Part shown: positions 17,009 to 27,443 of the stretch, in pieces
Layout of the letters: every line of letters begins with the position of its first letter
How positions within the stretch are numbered: the stretch's first letter is position 1
NCBI GenBank assembly: GCA_031178355.1
Contig: JAPSJC010000012.1
Location: 1 to 47,130, forward strand
From: Ureibacillus sp.
Lineage (GTDB): Bacteria > Bacillota > Bacilli > Bacillales_A > Planococcaceae
Direction of reading: 5' to 3'
DNA: 47,130 bases
Program-made: the position numbers and the translations under genes
Notes under the pieces: model-generated
Database searches by the model: none
What the model saw: the letters and a program-made list of their open reading frames with translations, nothing else
Told to the model about the DNA's origin: nothing

Positions 17009-17655
17009 TCACTGTCACCTCGGTATTTTAACTGCTTGCGGTTTTTTTCATTTTCTAATTTAGCATAGTCGATTTCCATGCGTAAGTGCTCAATATCTGA
17101 TGCTAGCGCTGATTTAAGATCACTTTCCATTGTTTCATGGAGATTTTTTAATGTTTTACGAGTATCTTCTAATGCTAGTTGTATTTCCATATCCTTTAAT
17201 TGCTGCTGAGTTAATAATGTGTACTTACTTGTTAATTCAACAGCAGAAGGTAAATGAGAATAAAAGAAATCTTGTACAGAGTAAAACTTAGATGGATTCG
17301 TTTGAACTATATTCAGAATTCTACGTGCTAATTTTGTCATTTCATTTAATATTTTAAATGAACTAATCGAACGGACCTTAATATACTGTTGTGTTAAAGA
17401 AAAAATATTACTTCTAGCAAGTTTTAATTGTGAATCAATATGATTTAACTCGGATCTGGTTAATCCAAGCTCTTTACTTTTCTTTGTTTTTTGAATAAAT
17501 CTTATGGCTTTATTACTTAAGAAGTAAGTCAACATCGTAATTATAGGCACGATAATGATTCCTAAGTCAAAATTTACTACTGTAAATATAAAAACAGTTA
17601 AACTTATTAAAAAACTAAATGCATGTCTAGTGATAAAATTCATTGCTCCTAACAT
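17005..17655 (-). CDS. xpaC: XpaC family membrane protein
   Basis: 216 residues. Two closely spaced membrane segments near the N-terminus (about 8-50), an amphipathic region and a long coiled-coil-like C-terminal half. It fits XpaC, named after hydrolysis of a chromogenic phosphate in B. subtilis; the true role is unknown. I chose the ATG at 17655 because AAGGGGG lies 8 bases upstream; an upstream in-frame TTG at 17697 has no such site. It forms a two-gene operon with the TelA-family gene, suggesting they act together at the membrane. Confidence 0.82.
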   Translation of the reverse strand: MLGAMNFITRHAFSFLISLTVFIFTVVNFDLGIIIVPIITMLTYFLSNKAIRFIQKTKKSKELGLTRSELNHIDSQLKLARSNIFSLTQQYIKVRSISSFKILNEMTKLARRILNIVQTNPSKFYSVQDFFYSHLPSAVELTSKYTLLTQQQLKDMEIQLALEDTRKTLKNLHETMESDLKSALASDIEHLRMEIDYAKLENEKNRKQLKYRGDSE

Positions 17656-17947
17656 AAGTCGTACCCCCTTATTTCTATAGTCTTTAATACGATTCAAAAA
17701 AGGAAAAGTTTCAGTCTGAGATACTTTTATTCATATTATATGTTACCTTTTTCAAGGAACATTTAAAAATAATTTAGTTCATATTCAAAAAATGTTCAAA
17801 GACAGATCATAAAATAAATGGTTATACAGGTATGAGATATATGTGGGAATTAATTGTTAATCATTATAGTTAATTTGAGCTGTTAATTAGACATTCCAAT
17901 TCCATTTGTTACAATACATTATAAGTTATAAAGGAAGGGAGCATAGA

Positions 17948-18229
17948 ATGTATAAAATTATATACATGAAAGCAGATTATGAACCATGGTGGCAATTTGA
18001 TGGATGGCAAGAATATATTGTAACATCTGATACCTTTGATTCGAAGGCCGATTTGGAGGCCGCACTTAGAAAAAAATTAGATTACTTTCGAAAAAATTAT
18101 CCAAATGAAAAGATGAAAGGCAATCAATATTATGCTTTTTGGACTGATGACGAACGGACATATTGTGAAGCATGTGAAGATGATTTGCAAACCTATCATG
18201 GGCTGATTATTGAGAATGATGAAGCTTAA
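17948..18229 (+). CDS. DUF1033 family protein
   Basis: 93-residue soluble protein. Seen: MYKIIYMKADYEPWWQFDGW at the N-terminus and CEACEDDLQTYHGLII at the C-terminus, which I recognise as the conserved ends of DUF1033, a Firmicutes family of unknown function. Two cysteines (CxxC-type spacing) sit in the C-terminal motif. The ATG at 17948 follows AAGGAAGGGA; the frame extends about 40 bases upstream without support. No operon partner; the cold-shock gene follows with its own promoter. Confidence 0.8.
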   Translation: MYKIIYMKADYEPWWQFDGWQEYIVTSDTFDSKADLEAALRKKLDYFRKNYPNEKMKGNQYYAFWTDDERTYCEACEDDLQTYHGLIIENDEA

Positions 18230-18291
18230 ATATTCTTATTTTCAATTTACAGAAATGATTGAAAATTTACTACAATTTTGAATTATTCTGT

Positions 18292-18319
18292 TTGACAAGG
18301 TGTAAAATGATGGTATAAT
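18292..18319 (+). promoter_or_regulatory. Strong SigA promoter of the cold-shock gene leader
   Basis: -35 TTGACA (18292-18297), 16-bp spacer, -10 TATAAT (18314-18319); both hexamers match consensus. The predicted 5' leader is about 150 nt. Confidence 0.85.
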
Positions 18320-18356
18320 TAGAATAACAATAAAATTGCTTTACCGGATACAAATG

Positions 18357-18421
18357 ATTCACATATTACAAAGAGTGATCGGTGTTATGTCGGTACTCTT
18401 CGTAATATGTGAATTTTTTTA
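18357..18421 (+). terminator. Intrinsic terminator inside the cold-shock gene leader
   Basis: 20-bp stem with one mismatch (18357-18376 with 18395-18414), 18-nt loop, then a run of seven T. It lies between the strong promoter and the coding region, with the ribosome site 50 nt further on. That is the layout of an attenuator, or of a short promoter-terminator RNA. Confidence 0.8.
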
Positions 18422-18475
18422 TACGGATATATAGTGCTTTATTGTTAACTTTAATTTTTTTGGAGGTTTTTTCAA

Positions 18476-18676
18476 ATGAAACAAGGTACAGTAAAATGGT
18501 TTAACTCAGAAAAAGGTTTTGGATTCATCGAAGTTGAAGGTGAAAACGACGTATTCGTACACTTCTCAGCTATCCAAGGCGAAGGTTTCAAAACTCTTGA
18601 CGAAGGTCAAAAAGTGGAATTCGAAGTTGTAGATGGCAACCGCGGACCACAAGCTGCTAACGTTGTAAAATTATAA
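18476..18676 (+). CDS. Cold-shock protein (CspA/CspB family)
   Basis: 66-residue single-stranded nucleic-acid-binding beta-barrel that melts mRNA structure. Seen: RNP1 KGFGFIEV and RNP2 VFVHFSAI, full length, ending [10 protein letters not shown] as in Bacillus CspB/CspC/CspD. Which paralogue it is cannot be told. TTGGAGG lies 9 bases before the ATG. The long leader with its terminator hairpin suggests post-initiation control. Confidence 0.97.
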   Translation: MKQGTVKWFNSEKGFGFIEVEGENDVFVHFSAIQGEGFKTLDEGQKVEFEVVDGNRGPQAANVVKL

Positions 18677-18695
18677 TATTTAATCGCTAAATACA

Positions 18696-18727
18696 GAGGC
18701 ATTCATTTCGAATGCCTCTTTTATTTT
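18696..18727. terminator. Terminator after the cold-shock gene
   Basis: Perfect 9-bp stem (18696-18704 with 18710-18718), 5-nt loop, then TTTTATTTTATT. Confidence 0.85.
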
Positions 18728-18756
18728 ATTGACAAGTTAGAAGCGGGGAAGCAATA

Positions 18757-19473
18757 TTAATTTCCGTCATCAATTTTTTCAAGTGTTGAAGTCACAATAA
18801 AATCCTCTTCGTCTCCTCCAATATGCATGATAGACTCACGTTTAATTTCACCAAAACCTTCAACAAAATATCTCCTGTTAATAAAATCATCAGTAGTTTC
18901 TTCTAAGACAAAAACATCATCAAATGTTTGGTACGGTGTTTCAACTGTTGTTTCAACCTGTACAATTTCCCAACGTCCAATTACTTTACCGATTTCTATT
19001 GGTCCATTTAAGAATGTCTCAATTAATGATAGGTTATCTAGTTCATTGATCGTGGGGTATGTTATTTCATAGGGGAAGTCTTCTACAATTTCATTGTATA
19101 TTAGGTCTACTTTATTATTTTCAGTAATACGATAGATTTTTTGCATTACTGCCCCTCCATTATTTTCAGTTAATGCGACATATCGATCTGATAACCATTT
19201 TGTATGAACTGTATAAGTAGCATACTCGTTTCCATAACCTATAAAATAAGCAGTAGAATTATCTTTCATAAAGAACTTTGCAAAATCAATCTCTTCGACT
19301 ACATTATTTTCTGGATGATCAGTAGGTATATCCTGCTCATCAGCTTTTATATTATCTGATTGAGTTGGTGTTTCGTTTGTCATTTCTTCTGATGTGGGGT
19401 TTTTAGTATTTAGCTGATTATTAGTACATGCAGTTAGACAGATTAGAGAAAGGATAAAAAGTAAACGTTTCAA
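18757..19473 (-). CDS. Putative lipoprotein of unknown function
   Basis: 238 residues. Signal peptide with lipobox LTAC (Cys16), then an acidic, Asn/Thr-rich linker to about residue 60 and a beta-rich soluble domain without a motif I recognise. Predicted to sit on the outer face of the membrane. TTG start; AGGAGG lies 6 bases upstream. Monocistronic, convergent with the cold-shock gene. Confidence 0.75.
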   Translation of the reverse strand: MKRLLFILSLICLTACTNNQLNTKNPTSEEMTNETPTQSDNIKADEQDIPTDHPENNVVEEIDFAKFFMKDNSTAYFIGYGNEYATYTVHTKWLSDRYVALTENNGGAVMQKIYRITENNKVDLIYNEIVEDFPYEITYPTINELDNLSLIETFLNGPIEIGKVIGRWEIVQVETTVETPYQTFDDVFVLEETTDDFINRRYFVEGFGEIKRESIMHIGGDEEDFIVTSTLEKIDDGN

Positions 19474-19600
19474 ATGAATCCTCCTTTTAACTATAATATA
19501 TCGTATTATTTTATAAAAATCTCGAAATACTCAGATTATGGGATGGGAATTTATTAAAGTTACCATAATATTATTATGTAAACTAATTAATTCAAAACGA

Positions 19601-19634
19601 AAAAAACGGTAGGGAATACCCACCGTTTCTTTTT

Positions 19635-19636
<2 letters not shown>
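19601..19636. terminator. Terminator after the ABC-F gene
   Basis: Stem 19604-19614 with 19619-19628 and one bulge. Minus-strand tail CGTTTTTTTCG; the plus side also has a T run, so it may work both ways. Confidence 0.7.
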
Positions 19637-21290
<1,654 letters not shown>

Positions 21291-21316
21291 TTAAATTTAT
21301 ATACGCAATACTTCTC

Positions 21317-21345
21317 ATTATAGCACATTAAACAATTTAAGTTAA
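21317..21345 (-). promoter_or_regulatory. Predicted promoter of the ABC-F gene
   Basis: Minus strand: -35 TTAACT (21345-21340), 17-bp spacer, extended -10 TGCTATAAT with TATAAT at 21322-21317. The leader is about 70 nt. Confidence 0.6.
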
Positions 21346-21589
21346 ATAATTAAATAGTAATTGCTATATAAGGGTATAAATTGGATTAGTAAATTTTGAA
21401 GATAATTTCTAATTTTATACCGAAATATATATTCAAAGAAAAGTCGAAGAGTTGTTTTTTACATTTCAAACAATTGGACCATTACATTTTTTAGAAGATA
21501 AGTTATATAAAAAGTCAATATATTGAAAATAATGAACCTTTTAACATACACAACGTCAGTTGTAAGGAAATACGTTTAAGGGGTGCTTC
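21346..21589. other. AT-rich divergent gap, nothing further recognised
   Basis: The stretch between the ABC-F promoter and the next lipoprotein gene holds no ORF with a ribosome site and no strong hairpin apart from a weak ACAAC/GTTGT pair near 21550. Confidence 0.5.
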
Positions 21590-22012
21590 ATGAAAAAATT
21601 GTCGTTATTGAATTGCATTATATTGTCGATAACACTACTAACTGCATGTTCAAGTTCTTTAGCTTCAACCTCACCTAATAGTGAAACAGCCTTAATTCAA
21701 GTGGTAAACAACTCTGATAGCAAAATCCATCTTGTTGAATTGTATTTGCACCAAGATTTAAAGCAAACGTTAGCACAAGGTGTAGCAAATGCGGATGGTT
21801 CAGATCTTGAACAAGGAAACATTCTTAGTTTCGAGATAAGTAGTAATGAATTTGATTTAAACCGAACAGTAACAATTGAATTAATTGTAGAAATCGACAA
21901 TGTGAAACAGTCTGCAGGAATTGTTAAATCAATTCAACTATCGAAGGGGAATGCATTTAATTTTGAAATAACTGAAGATACGTCAGGTAATCTTATTTTC
22001 CAAAAGTTATAA
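21590..22012 (+). CDS. Putative lipoprotein of unknown function
   Basis: 140 residues. Signal peptide with lipobox LTAC (Cys20) followed by a Ser-rich linker, then a small beta-sandwich-like domain (about 40-140) with alternating hydrophobic residues and no Cys. I do not recognise the family. AAGGGGTG lies upstream of the ATG. It is followed after 170 bp by the LysM protein gene with no clear terminator between, so co-transcription is possible. Confidence 0.75.
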   Translation: MKKLSLLNCIILSITLLTACSSSLASTSPNSETALIQVVNNSDSKIHLVELYLHQDLKQTLAQGVANADGSDLEQGNILSFEISSNEFDLNRTVTIELIVEIDNVKQSAGIVKSIQLSKGNAFNFEITEDTSGNLIFQKL

Positions 22013-22182
22013 ATTGTTGAATATAGTTAAATATTAAACAGAATAAAAATTCTTTTCCAGCAAAGTCTCAAATAGAAGTAATGAATAAAAACGAAGCAAT
22101 TTATAAATTACTTGAAGAAATAATTCGCTCTCTTTTGCAGAATACTAATCATTAATGAAAAAAAGCAAGGGAGTGAAAGAAT

Positions 22183-24021
22183 GTGGAACATATTCAAAGA
22201 TATAGAATAGAAAACGGCACACAACATGACACTTTTACGTTGGTCCTTTATTTAGATGATCAGTTAACTGAGTTTTCCTCGGACTTCGACACTGTACCTA
22301 GTAAAAGAAGAGATATTTTATCGGTTGCAAAGCAAATTGTACGTGAGCGTTATCCACATATCAAAGTCAACATGGTAAAGGTTATGCTCGGTGGTATGGT
22401 GGTTACTTCTATTCCTCTAGCTGCGAATACAATAGCTGTACAAGCTGAAGAACCTAGTGTCACAACAACACAAGTTACTCAGTCAACTCAGGTTTACTAT
22501 CATGTTGCATCAGGAGATACTCTTTGGGGCATATCTAAAAAGTTTAATACATCTGTCGATAACATTAGGAAAGCTAACAACTTAACGAATGATGTTTTGA
22601 ACATCAATCAGCGTCTGATTATCCCAAAAGCATTTCATACAGTTAAAACGGGAGATTATTTAACAATTTTGGCAAAACAATATGGAGTTACTGTTGATGC
22701 AATTAAGGAAGCCAATCGCATGACAAGTGATACAACACGCCTTGGAGAAACACTTATTATTCCTATATTAATGGGAGGTGCTTCAACATCAAATGTGGCA
22801 ACACCGACCCCAGCACCTTCACAAACCACTAGTTCTTATACTGTTTTGGCGGGGGATTCTTTGTGGGGCATCGCCCAAAAATATAAGACAACTGTAAGTG
22901 CAATAAAGAGTGCAAATAATTTAACAAGTGACTCACTTCAAATTGGTCAAAGGTTAATCATACCAACTGGTGTTGATGTTACAACGAATCCAACACCGAC
23001 GCCAACACCAACACCAATACAAGAGCCAACACCAAGTGTGACAGCCACTTCTCATACAGTGGTAGCAGGAGATACATTATGGGGAGTTGCAACCCGTTAT
23101 GGGACAACCGTTATTGCCTTAAAACAAGCCAATCAGTTAACCTCTGATGTGCTTCGTTTAGGACAGACGTTGACTATTCCAACAGGCAGTGTGGCAACAC
23201 CTTCAAATGATACACAATCACCGACTCCTGCGCCAACAACAGAAAAGGAAAGAACGACTTTTACGTATTCTGTTCGTTCAGGGGACAATCTGTCTGCAAT
23301 TGCCGAACGCTTTGGGATTACGGTGGATGTAATCCGTACGGCTAATGGTTTAACATCTGACATTATACGTGTGGGGCAACTCCTAACCATTCCAAACGGA
23401 ACAAACGCACCAACTCAAACAGCTCAAAATACGATTACCTATACAACACATACAGTTGTATCTGGTGACAATATTTGGAATTTGAGTGTGAAATATGGTA
23501 TTCCACAAGCAGAATTGTTACGTGCTAATAACTTAACGACATCGAGCACACTTTCTATTGGACAAAAGTTGTCCATTCCTGTCCATAACATTGCAGTAAA
23601 AGAGGTAGTAAGTGAACGTCACGGGGAATATTTGGATTGGTGGACTGAAGCCCAATATGTTTTTCCAATCAATAAAACAGCCAAAGTAACAGATTTTGCT
23701 ACAGGTAAAAGTTTCTATATCCAGAGAACCACCGGAGCCAGCCATGCCGATTCAGAGACCCTTACCATAAATGATTCGAATATTGCTAAATCCATTTGGG
23801 GTGGGTTTTCTTGGACTCCTAGAGCCGTAATATTAGAAATAGACGGTAGAAAGGTCGCAGCTAGTATGAGTTTCATGCCACATGATGTGTATTATATTAA
23901 AGATAACGGGATAAACGGTCATTTTGATGTGTACTTTGGAAATAGTATCCGTCATAAAGATGGTAACCCCGACCCGTCTCATCAGGCACAAGTAGAGAAA
24001 GCAGCAGGGATCCAACTATGA
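22183..24021 (+). CDS. Surface protein with six LysM domains and an uncharacterised C-terminal domain
   Basis: 612 residues. Residues 1-62 are polar and precede a hydrophobic segment (about 63-85, ending near AVQAEE), an unusually late signal or anchor. Six LysM repeats follow at about 105-148, 151-195, 218-262, 290-333, 362-405 and 422-467, each with GDxLWxIA-type and NxLTSDxLxxGQxLxIP-type motifs, joined by Thr/Pro linkers. LysM binds peptidoglycan GlcNAc. The last 135 residues form a domain with RTTGASHADSET and GGFSWTPRAV; I recall it in other Firmicutes wall proteins but know no function. GTG start after AAGGGAG. The gene looks richer in G+C than its flanks. Confidence 0.85.
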   Translation: MEHIQRYRIENGTQHDTFTLVLYLDDQLTEFSSDFDTVPSKRRDILSVAKQIVRERYPHIKVNMVKVMLGGMVVTSIPLAANTIAVQAEEPSVTTTQVTQSTQVYYHVASGDTLWGISKKFNTSVDNIRKANNLTNDVLNINQRLIIPKAFHTVKTGDYLTILAKQYGVTVDAIKEANRMTSDTTRLGETLIIPILMGGASTSNVATPTPAPSQTTSSYTVLAGDSLWGIAQKYKTTVSAIKSANNLTSDSLQIGQRLIIPTGVDVTTNPTPTPTPTPIQEPTPSVTATSHTVVAGDTLWGVATRYGTTVIALKQANQLTSDVLRLGQTLTIPTGSVATPSNDTQSPTPAPTTEKERTTFTYSVRSGDNLSAIAERFGITVDVIRTANGLTSDIIRVGQLLTIPNGTNAPTQTAQNTITYTTHTVVSGDNIWNLSVKYGIPQAELLRANNLTTSSTLSIGQKLSIPVHNIAVKEVVSERHGEYLDWWTEAQYVFPINKTAKVTDFATGKSFYIQRTTGASHADSETLTINDSNIAKSIWGGFSWTPRAVILEIDGRKVAASMSFMPHDVYYIKDNGINGHFDVYFGNSIRHKDGNPDPSHQAQVEKAAGIQL

Positions 24022-24059
24022 GTTGATTTTAGGAAAATCTAATAATACGTAATGAATTT

Positions 24060-24087
24060 AAGAAGGCATTATGCCTTCTTTTTTGTT
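24060..24087 (+). terminator. Terminator after the LysM protein gene
   Basis: 9-bp perfect stem (24060-24068 with 24072-24080), 3-nt loop, then a run of six T. Confidence 0.85.
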
Positions 24088-24163
24088 ATTTAAATTTTTA
24101 CTATTTATAGCCCTATCAGTTTAGTAATATAAGTAATATCTTTCGTTTTGAAAGAGGGGGAAA

Positions 24164-24364
24164 TTGTTCAATGGCGAACCTGTCTTTTCAAAAAACATAA
24201 ATTCTAAATTAGAATATATCAGTAGGAAAGAATTCCTATTCCAAATCCAATATTTAGTACTACCCAACTATTCTTCCCATCCTTATAATAAAGAATTATA
24301 CCTTATAATAAAACGAGATGGTGGAACTAAAAAATGTTACATGAGTCATATAGTCCTTTTTTAA
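24164..24364 (+). CDS. Possible 66-codon ORF overlapping the start of the cyclic-di-GMP gene
   Basis: TTG at 24164 preceded by AAAGAGGGGG, ending 31 bases inside the next gene. The product is polar with no recognised domain. An alternative ATG at 24171, also placed for this ribosome site, would encode only nine residues. The strong ribosome site is the only support; it may be a leader ORF that couples translation to the downstream enzyme, or chance. Confidence 0.25.
   Translation: MFNGEPVFSKNINSKLEYISRKEFLFQIQYLVLPNYSSHPYNKELYLIIKRDGGTKKCYMSHIVLF
24281..24312 (+). repeat. 12-bp direct repeat with a 20-bp period before the cyclic-di-GMP gene
   Basis: CCTTATAATAAA occurs at 24281-24292 and 24301-24312. 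Each copy contains TATAAT, so they could be two -10 boxes, but I see no good -35 for either. Confidence 0.5.
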
Positions 24365-27102
24365 TAATTCTTTCCTTTCTAATTGCAGTTATTTCATCAT
24401 ATACCACTTTAATTTTAGTAGATAGAAAGTCGCATAAGAACAGACCAAAAAAATCCATTTGGCTTTTTATGGGGTCGTTAATTATGGGGATTGGTATCTT
24501 TTCTATGCATTTTATTGCGATACTGGCTTCTCACGTGGATTCTCCACTAACAGAAACATACAATCCCTTCCTGCTCTTCCTATCATTACTTAGTGCTATT
24601 ATACTGTCATACGCTGGCTTTTATATCCTATATTCTCAGCCGTTAACCAAAAGGAGAGCGTGTCAAAGCGGTCTAAGTATTGGTATTGGTATTATTTTAT
24701 TACACTATATTGCATCGATTGCAATAAGCGAACCTGTTCAAATTAAGTTTATGTCTCCTAATTTTATAGTTTCAATTTTAATTTCTCTTGTTTTTTCATC
24801 CACTGCTATCATTATGTTCACCCATACTAAACGAAACTCATTTATTTCTAATGGTCGAAACGTACTTAGTGCTGGGATTTTAGGAACTACAATCTTCTTG
24901 GTTCACAATGTTGGGGGGAAAGCAACTCACTTAATTAATCATGAGCATGATGAGATAACCACTGGAATTGATACATTGACTTTAGGCTTTATTATTTCAT
25001 TTACAACTCTTTTTATCATGGCAGTTGCACTATTTTTCGCTTTTCTTGACTATCTTTCCTTACAGCGTGAAAAACAGCTATTGAAACAAATAAGAGAAAG
25101 TGAAAAGCATTATCGACGTCTAGTAGAAGATTCTCCTGATCCACTTATTGTTATGGATGGACAAAAGATCCTTTTCGTTAATGAATCATGTCTAAAACTA
25201 GTAAATGTCTCTAGTAAGATGGATCTAATTGGAAAATCGATTATGGATTTTCTTCATCCTGATTTTAAAGAAATCGTTTTAAAACGAATGCAATCTATTA
25301 GAGAAGGTAGAAAAGTAGGACCAATGGAACAAAAAATCGTTGCTCCTAATGGATCCACAATTGATGTTGAAGTTTCTCCAGTCGGCGTAATTTATAAAGG
25401 TAAACCTGCATTCCAAATAGTGATACGGGATATTACAGAGCAAAAAAGACTGAGAAGGGAACTAGAAGAGAGTCAGCAAAAATATAAATCTCTTTTCGAC
25501 CATAACCCAGATGCTGTTTATTCAATGAACCCTAATGGATATTTTATTGATTTAAATCCTTCAGTTGGTACCATATTAGGCTACACAAGAGAGGAAATGT
25601 TAAGGATGGATTTTAACTCGGTTGTGGCTCCAGACTATTTACCTTTAGTAAGTGAGAATTTTCAAAAGGCTTTGGAAGGAAAACCTCAAACTTATGAGTT
25701 TGTCTGTATGCATAAAAATGGGAAAGCGGTGCCCTTATACGGAACGAAAATACCGATAGTTGTTGACGGAAAAGTCATTGGCGTATTCGGAATTTGTAAA
25801 GATATTTCAAAGGAAAAAGAAGCTCTAAAGAGAATTGAAACATTGGCTTATACCGATCAGTTAACAAGTCTGCCAAATCGTACTTGGTTTTACAAAAATC
25901 TTCAGGAAAACTTGCAGAGAGCAAAGGAAAGGAAACAATCTGTTGCTATATTAATCTTAGACTTTGATGGTTTCAAGGGAGTTAATGATACATTAGGGCA
26001 CCATGCGGGAGATCTTTTTTTACAAGAGGTATCAGTTCGATTGAAAGGTAGCCTGCGTGCTAACGATAATATTTCGAGATTGGGTGGAGACGAATTTATC
26101 GTCCTTTTAGAAAATGTTACAAAAGAGAACGTAACTGAACTTGCTAACCGATTGCTACAAGACATGAATCAACCTATTCTTATCTATGGGCATGAACTAA
26201 TTGTAACCCTTAGTATTGGTATTAGCATGTTCTATGATTGTGACGATAATGCAGAAACACTTATACAGAAAGCTGATATTGCCATGTATGAAGTTAAAGA
26301 ACAAGGTAAGAACAACTACCAATTCTTTAACGAAAAATTACAGGCAAAAAAGACACGAAAAATACAAATAAAAAATGCTTTGTATACAGCCATCGAAAGA
26401 AATGAATTCAAACTATTCTACCAACCACAAGTAGATATCCAAACAGGTAAATGGGTAGGATTAGAAGCACTTCTTCGTTGGAATCCGTCCTTCGGTAATG
26501 TCCAACCTTCGGAATTTATTCCTATCGCTGAGGAAACTGGGCTAATCGTTTCAATAGGTGAATGGGTAGTTCGAGAGGCTTGTGGTCAAATAAAGGAATG
26601 GGAAAAACAAGGGTTTTACAAAATTCCACTTTCTGTAAATATATCAGCTAGACAATTTCAAAATTCACTTTTCGCTTGGAAGGTGAAAAAAATCATTGAG
26701 GAAGAAAAAATAGACCCACAATATCTAGAAATTGAAATTACAGAAAGTGTCATGCTGAATGTAAAAGAATCTTCTCAAATTATACAAGACTTAAAAGAAA
26801 TGGGTATTAGATTTGCAATCGACGATTTCGGCACGGGATACTCGAGCTTATCCGTAGTAGCAAATTTTGAGTTTGATACATTAAAGATTGATAAATCCTT
26901 TATTGATGTTGATAATGACCATAAAATGTATGTATTAAAAGCCATTCTTAGTGCTGCAAACAATCCGCGCACACGAATAATTGTTGAGGGCATAGAAACA
27001 AAATCCCAAGTAGATTTATTAAAAGAGTACAATGTAATTGGACAAGGTTACTATTTTAGTCGTCCACTTCCTCCTTACCAGTTAGAACAGATATGGAAAT
27101 AA
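24334..27102 (+). CDS. MHYT-PAS-PAS-GGDEF-EAL cyclic-di-GMP enzyme (DgcW/YkoW-like)
   Basis: 922-residue membrane protein for cyclic-di-GMP turnover. N-terminal MHYT sensor with about seven membrane segments and repeated Met/His motifs (SMHFIAI, LLHYIAS, LVHNVGG); this domain is proposed to sense gases through bound copper. Two PAS domains follow (about 250-365 and 375-495). The GGDEF domain is canonical (RLGGDEF, Gly584) with an RxxD inhibitory site five residues before. The EAL domain has EALLRW (Glu711), ESVMLN and DDFGTGYSSL. Both enzymatic halves look intact. Similar to B. subtilis YkoW. GATGGTGG lies before the ATG. The relation to the PAS-GGDEF-EAL protein at 35.6 kb is unknown. Confidence 0.92.
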   Translation: MLHESYSPFLIILSFLIAVISSYTTLILVDRKSHKNRPKKSIWLFMGSLIMGIGIFSMHFIAILASHVDSPLTETYNPFLLFLSLLSAIILSYAGFYILYSQPLTKRRACQSGLSIGIGIILLHYIASIAISEPVQIKFMSPNFIVSILISLVFSSTAIIMFTHTKRNSFISNGRNVLSAGILGTTIFLVHNVGGKATHLINHEHDEITTGIDTLTLGFIISFTTLFIMAVALFFAFLDYLSLQREKQLLKQIRESEKHYRRLVEDSPDPLIVMDGQKILFVNESCLKLVNVSSKMDLIGKSIMDFLHPDFKEIVLKRMQSIREGRKVGPMEQKIVAPNGSTIDVEVSPVGVIYKGKPAFQIVIRDITEQKRLRRELEESQQKYKSLFDHNPDAVYSMNPNGYFIDLNPSVGTILGYTREEMLRMDFNSVVAPDYLPLVSENFQKALEGKPQTYEFVCMHKNGKAVPLYGTKIPIVVDGKVIGVFGICKDISKEKEALKRIETLAYTDQLTSLPNRTWFYKNLQENLQRAKERKQSVAILILDFDGFKGVNDTLGHHAGDLFLQEVSVRLKGSLRANDNISRLGGDEFIVLLENVTKENVTELANRLLQDMNQPILIYGHELIVTLSIGISMFYDCDDNAETLIQKADIAMYEVKEQGKNNYQFFNEKLQAKKTRKIQIKNALYTAIERNEFKLFYQPQVDIQTGKWVGLEALLRWNPSFGNVQPSEFIPIAEETGLIVSIGEWVVREACGQIKEWEKQGFYKIPLSVNISARQFQNSLFAWKVKKIIEEEKIDPQYLEIEITESVMLNVKESSQIIQDLKEMGIRFAIDDFGTGYSSLSVVANFEFDTLKIDKSFIDVDNDHKMYVLKAILSAANNPRTRIIVEGIETKSQVDLLKEYNVIGQGYYFSRPLPPYQLEQIWK

Positions 27103-27192
27103 TTTGTAAAATTTCTTCTTTGGCCAAATGCCTTGTAAAATAGCATCTATCCTAGTAACGACGACGTATAAAATAAGAATAAAAAACAATTG

Positions 27193-27234
27193 CCCGTAAA
27201 TGTTAGAACTAAACTAATTTTTACGGGTTTTTTT
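27193..27234 (+). terminator. Terminator after the MHYT-GGDEF-EAL gene
   Basis: 8-bp perfect stem (27193-27200 with 27220-27227), an inner GTTAG/CTAAT helix and a run of seven T. Confidence 0.8.
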
Positions 27235-27239
27235 ACTAA

Positions 27240-27408
27240 ATTTTTATTTGAAAACAAATACAAACAATTTAAACAGTATCTTTGATGTATGTATGTGAAC
27301 TATTGCCTACACAATTATCGCTTGACCTTTTAATATCGTTATCAATACGATAAATAAAATCAACGAATTTAAGCAATCATTTAAATTTTCCATCCTCATT
27401 AAAGATAA
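27240..27408. other. Gap without a gene
   Basis: Only a 6-bp inverted repeat (TATCGT/ACGATA, 27334-27352) is visible between the two terminators. No ribosome site with a start codon was found. Confidence 0.5.
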
Positions 27409-27438
27409 AGCGACCAAAAGTTTATACCTTTGGCCGCT
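27409..27438 (-). terminator. Hairpin after msrA
   Basis: Stem AGCG-CCAAA(A/G) paired around a TTTATA loop with one mismatch; the minus-strand tail is only moderately T-rich (TTTATCTTTA). Confidence 0.55.
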
Positions 27439-27443
27439 AAAAA

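Noticed and set aside
22490-23590. Periodic repeats that could suggest a repeat array
   Set aside because: The repeats are in frame and encode six LysM domains with Thr/Pro linkers; spacing and divergence do not fit CRISPR.
27330-27356. TATCGT/ACGATA inverted repeat
   Set aside because: Only 6 bp, in AT-rich DNA and not near a start; too weak to call an operator.
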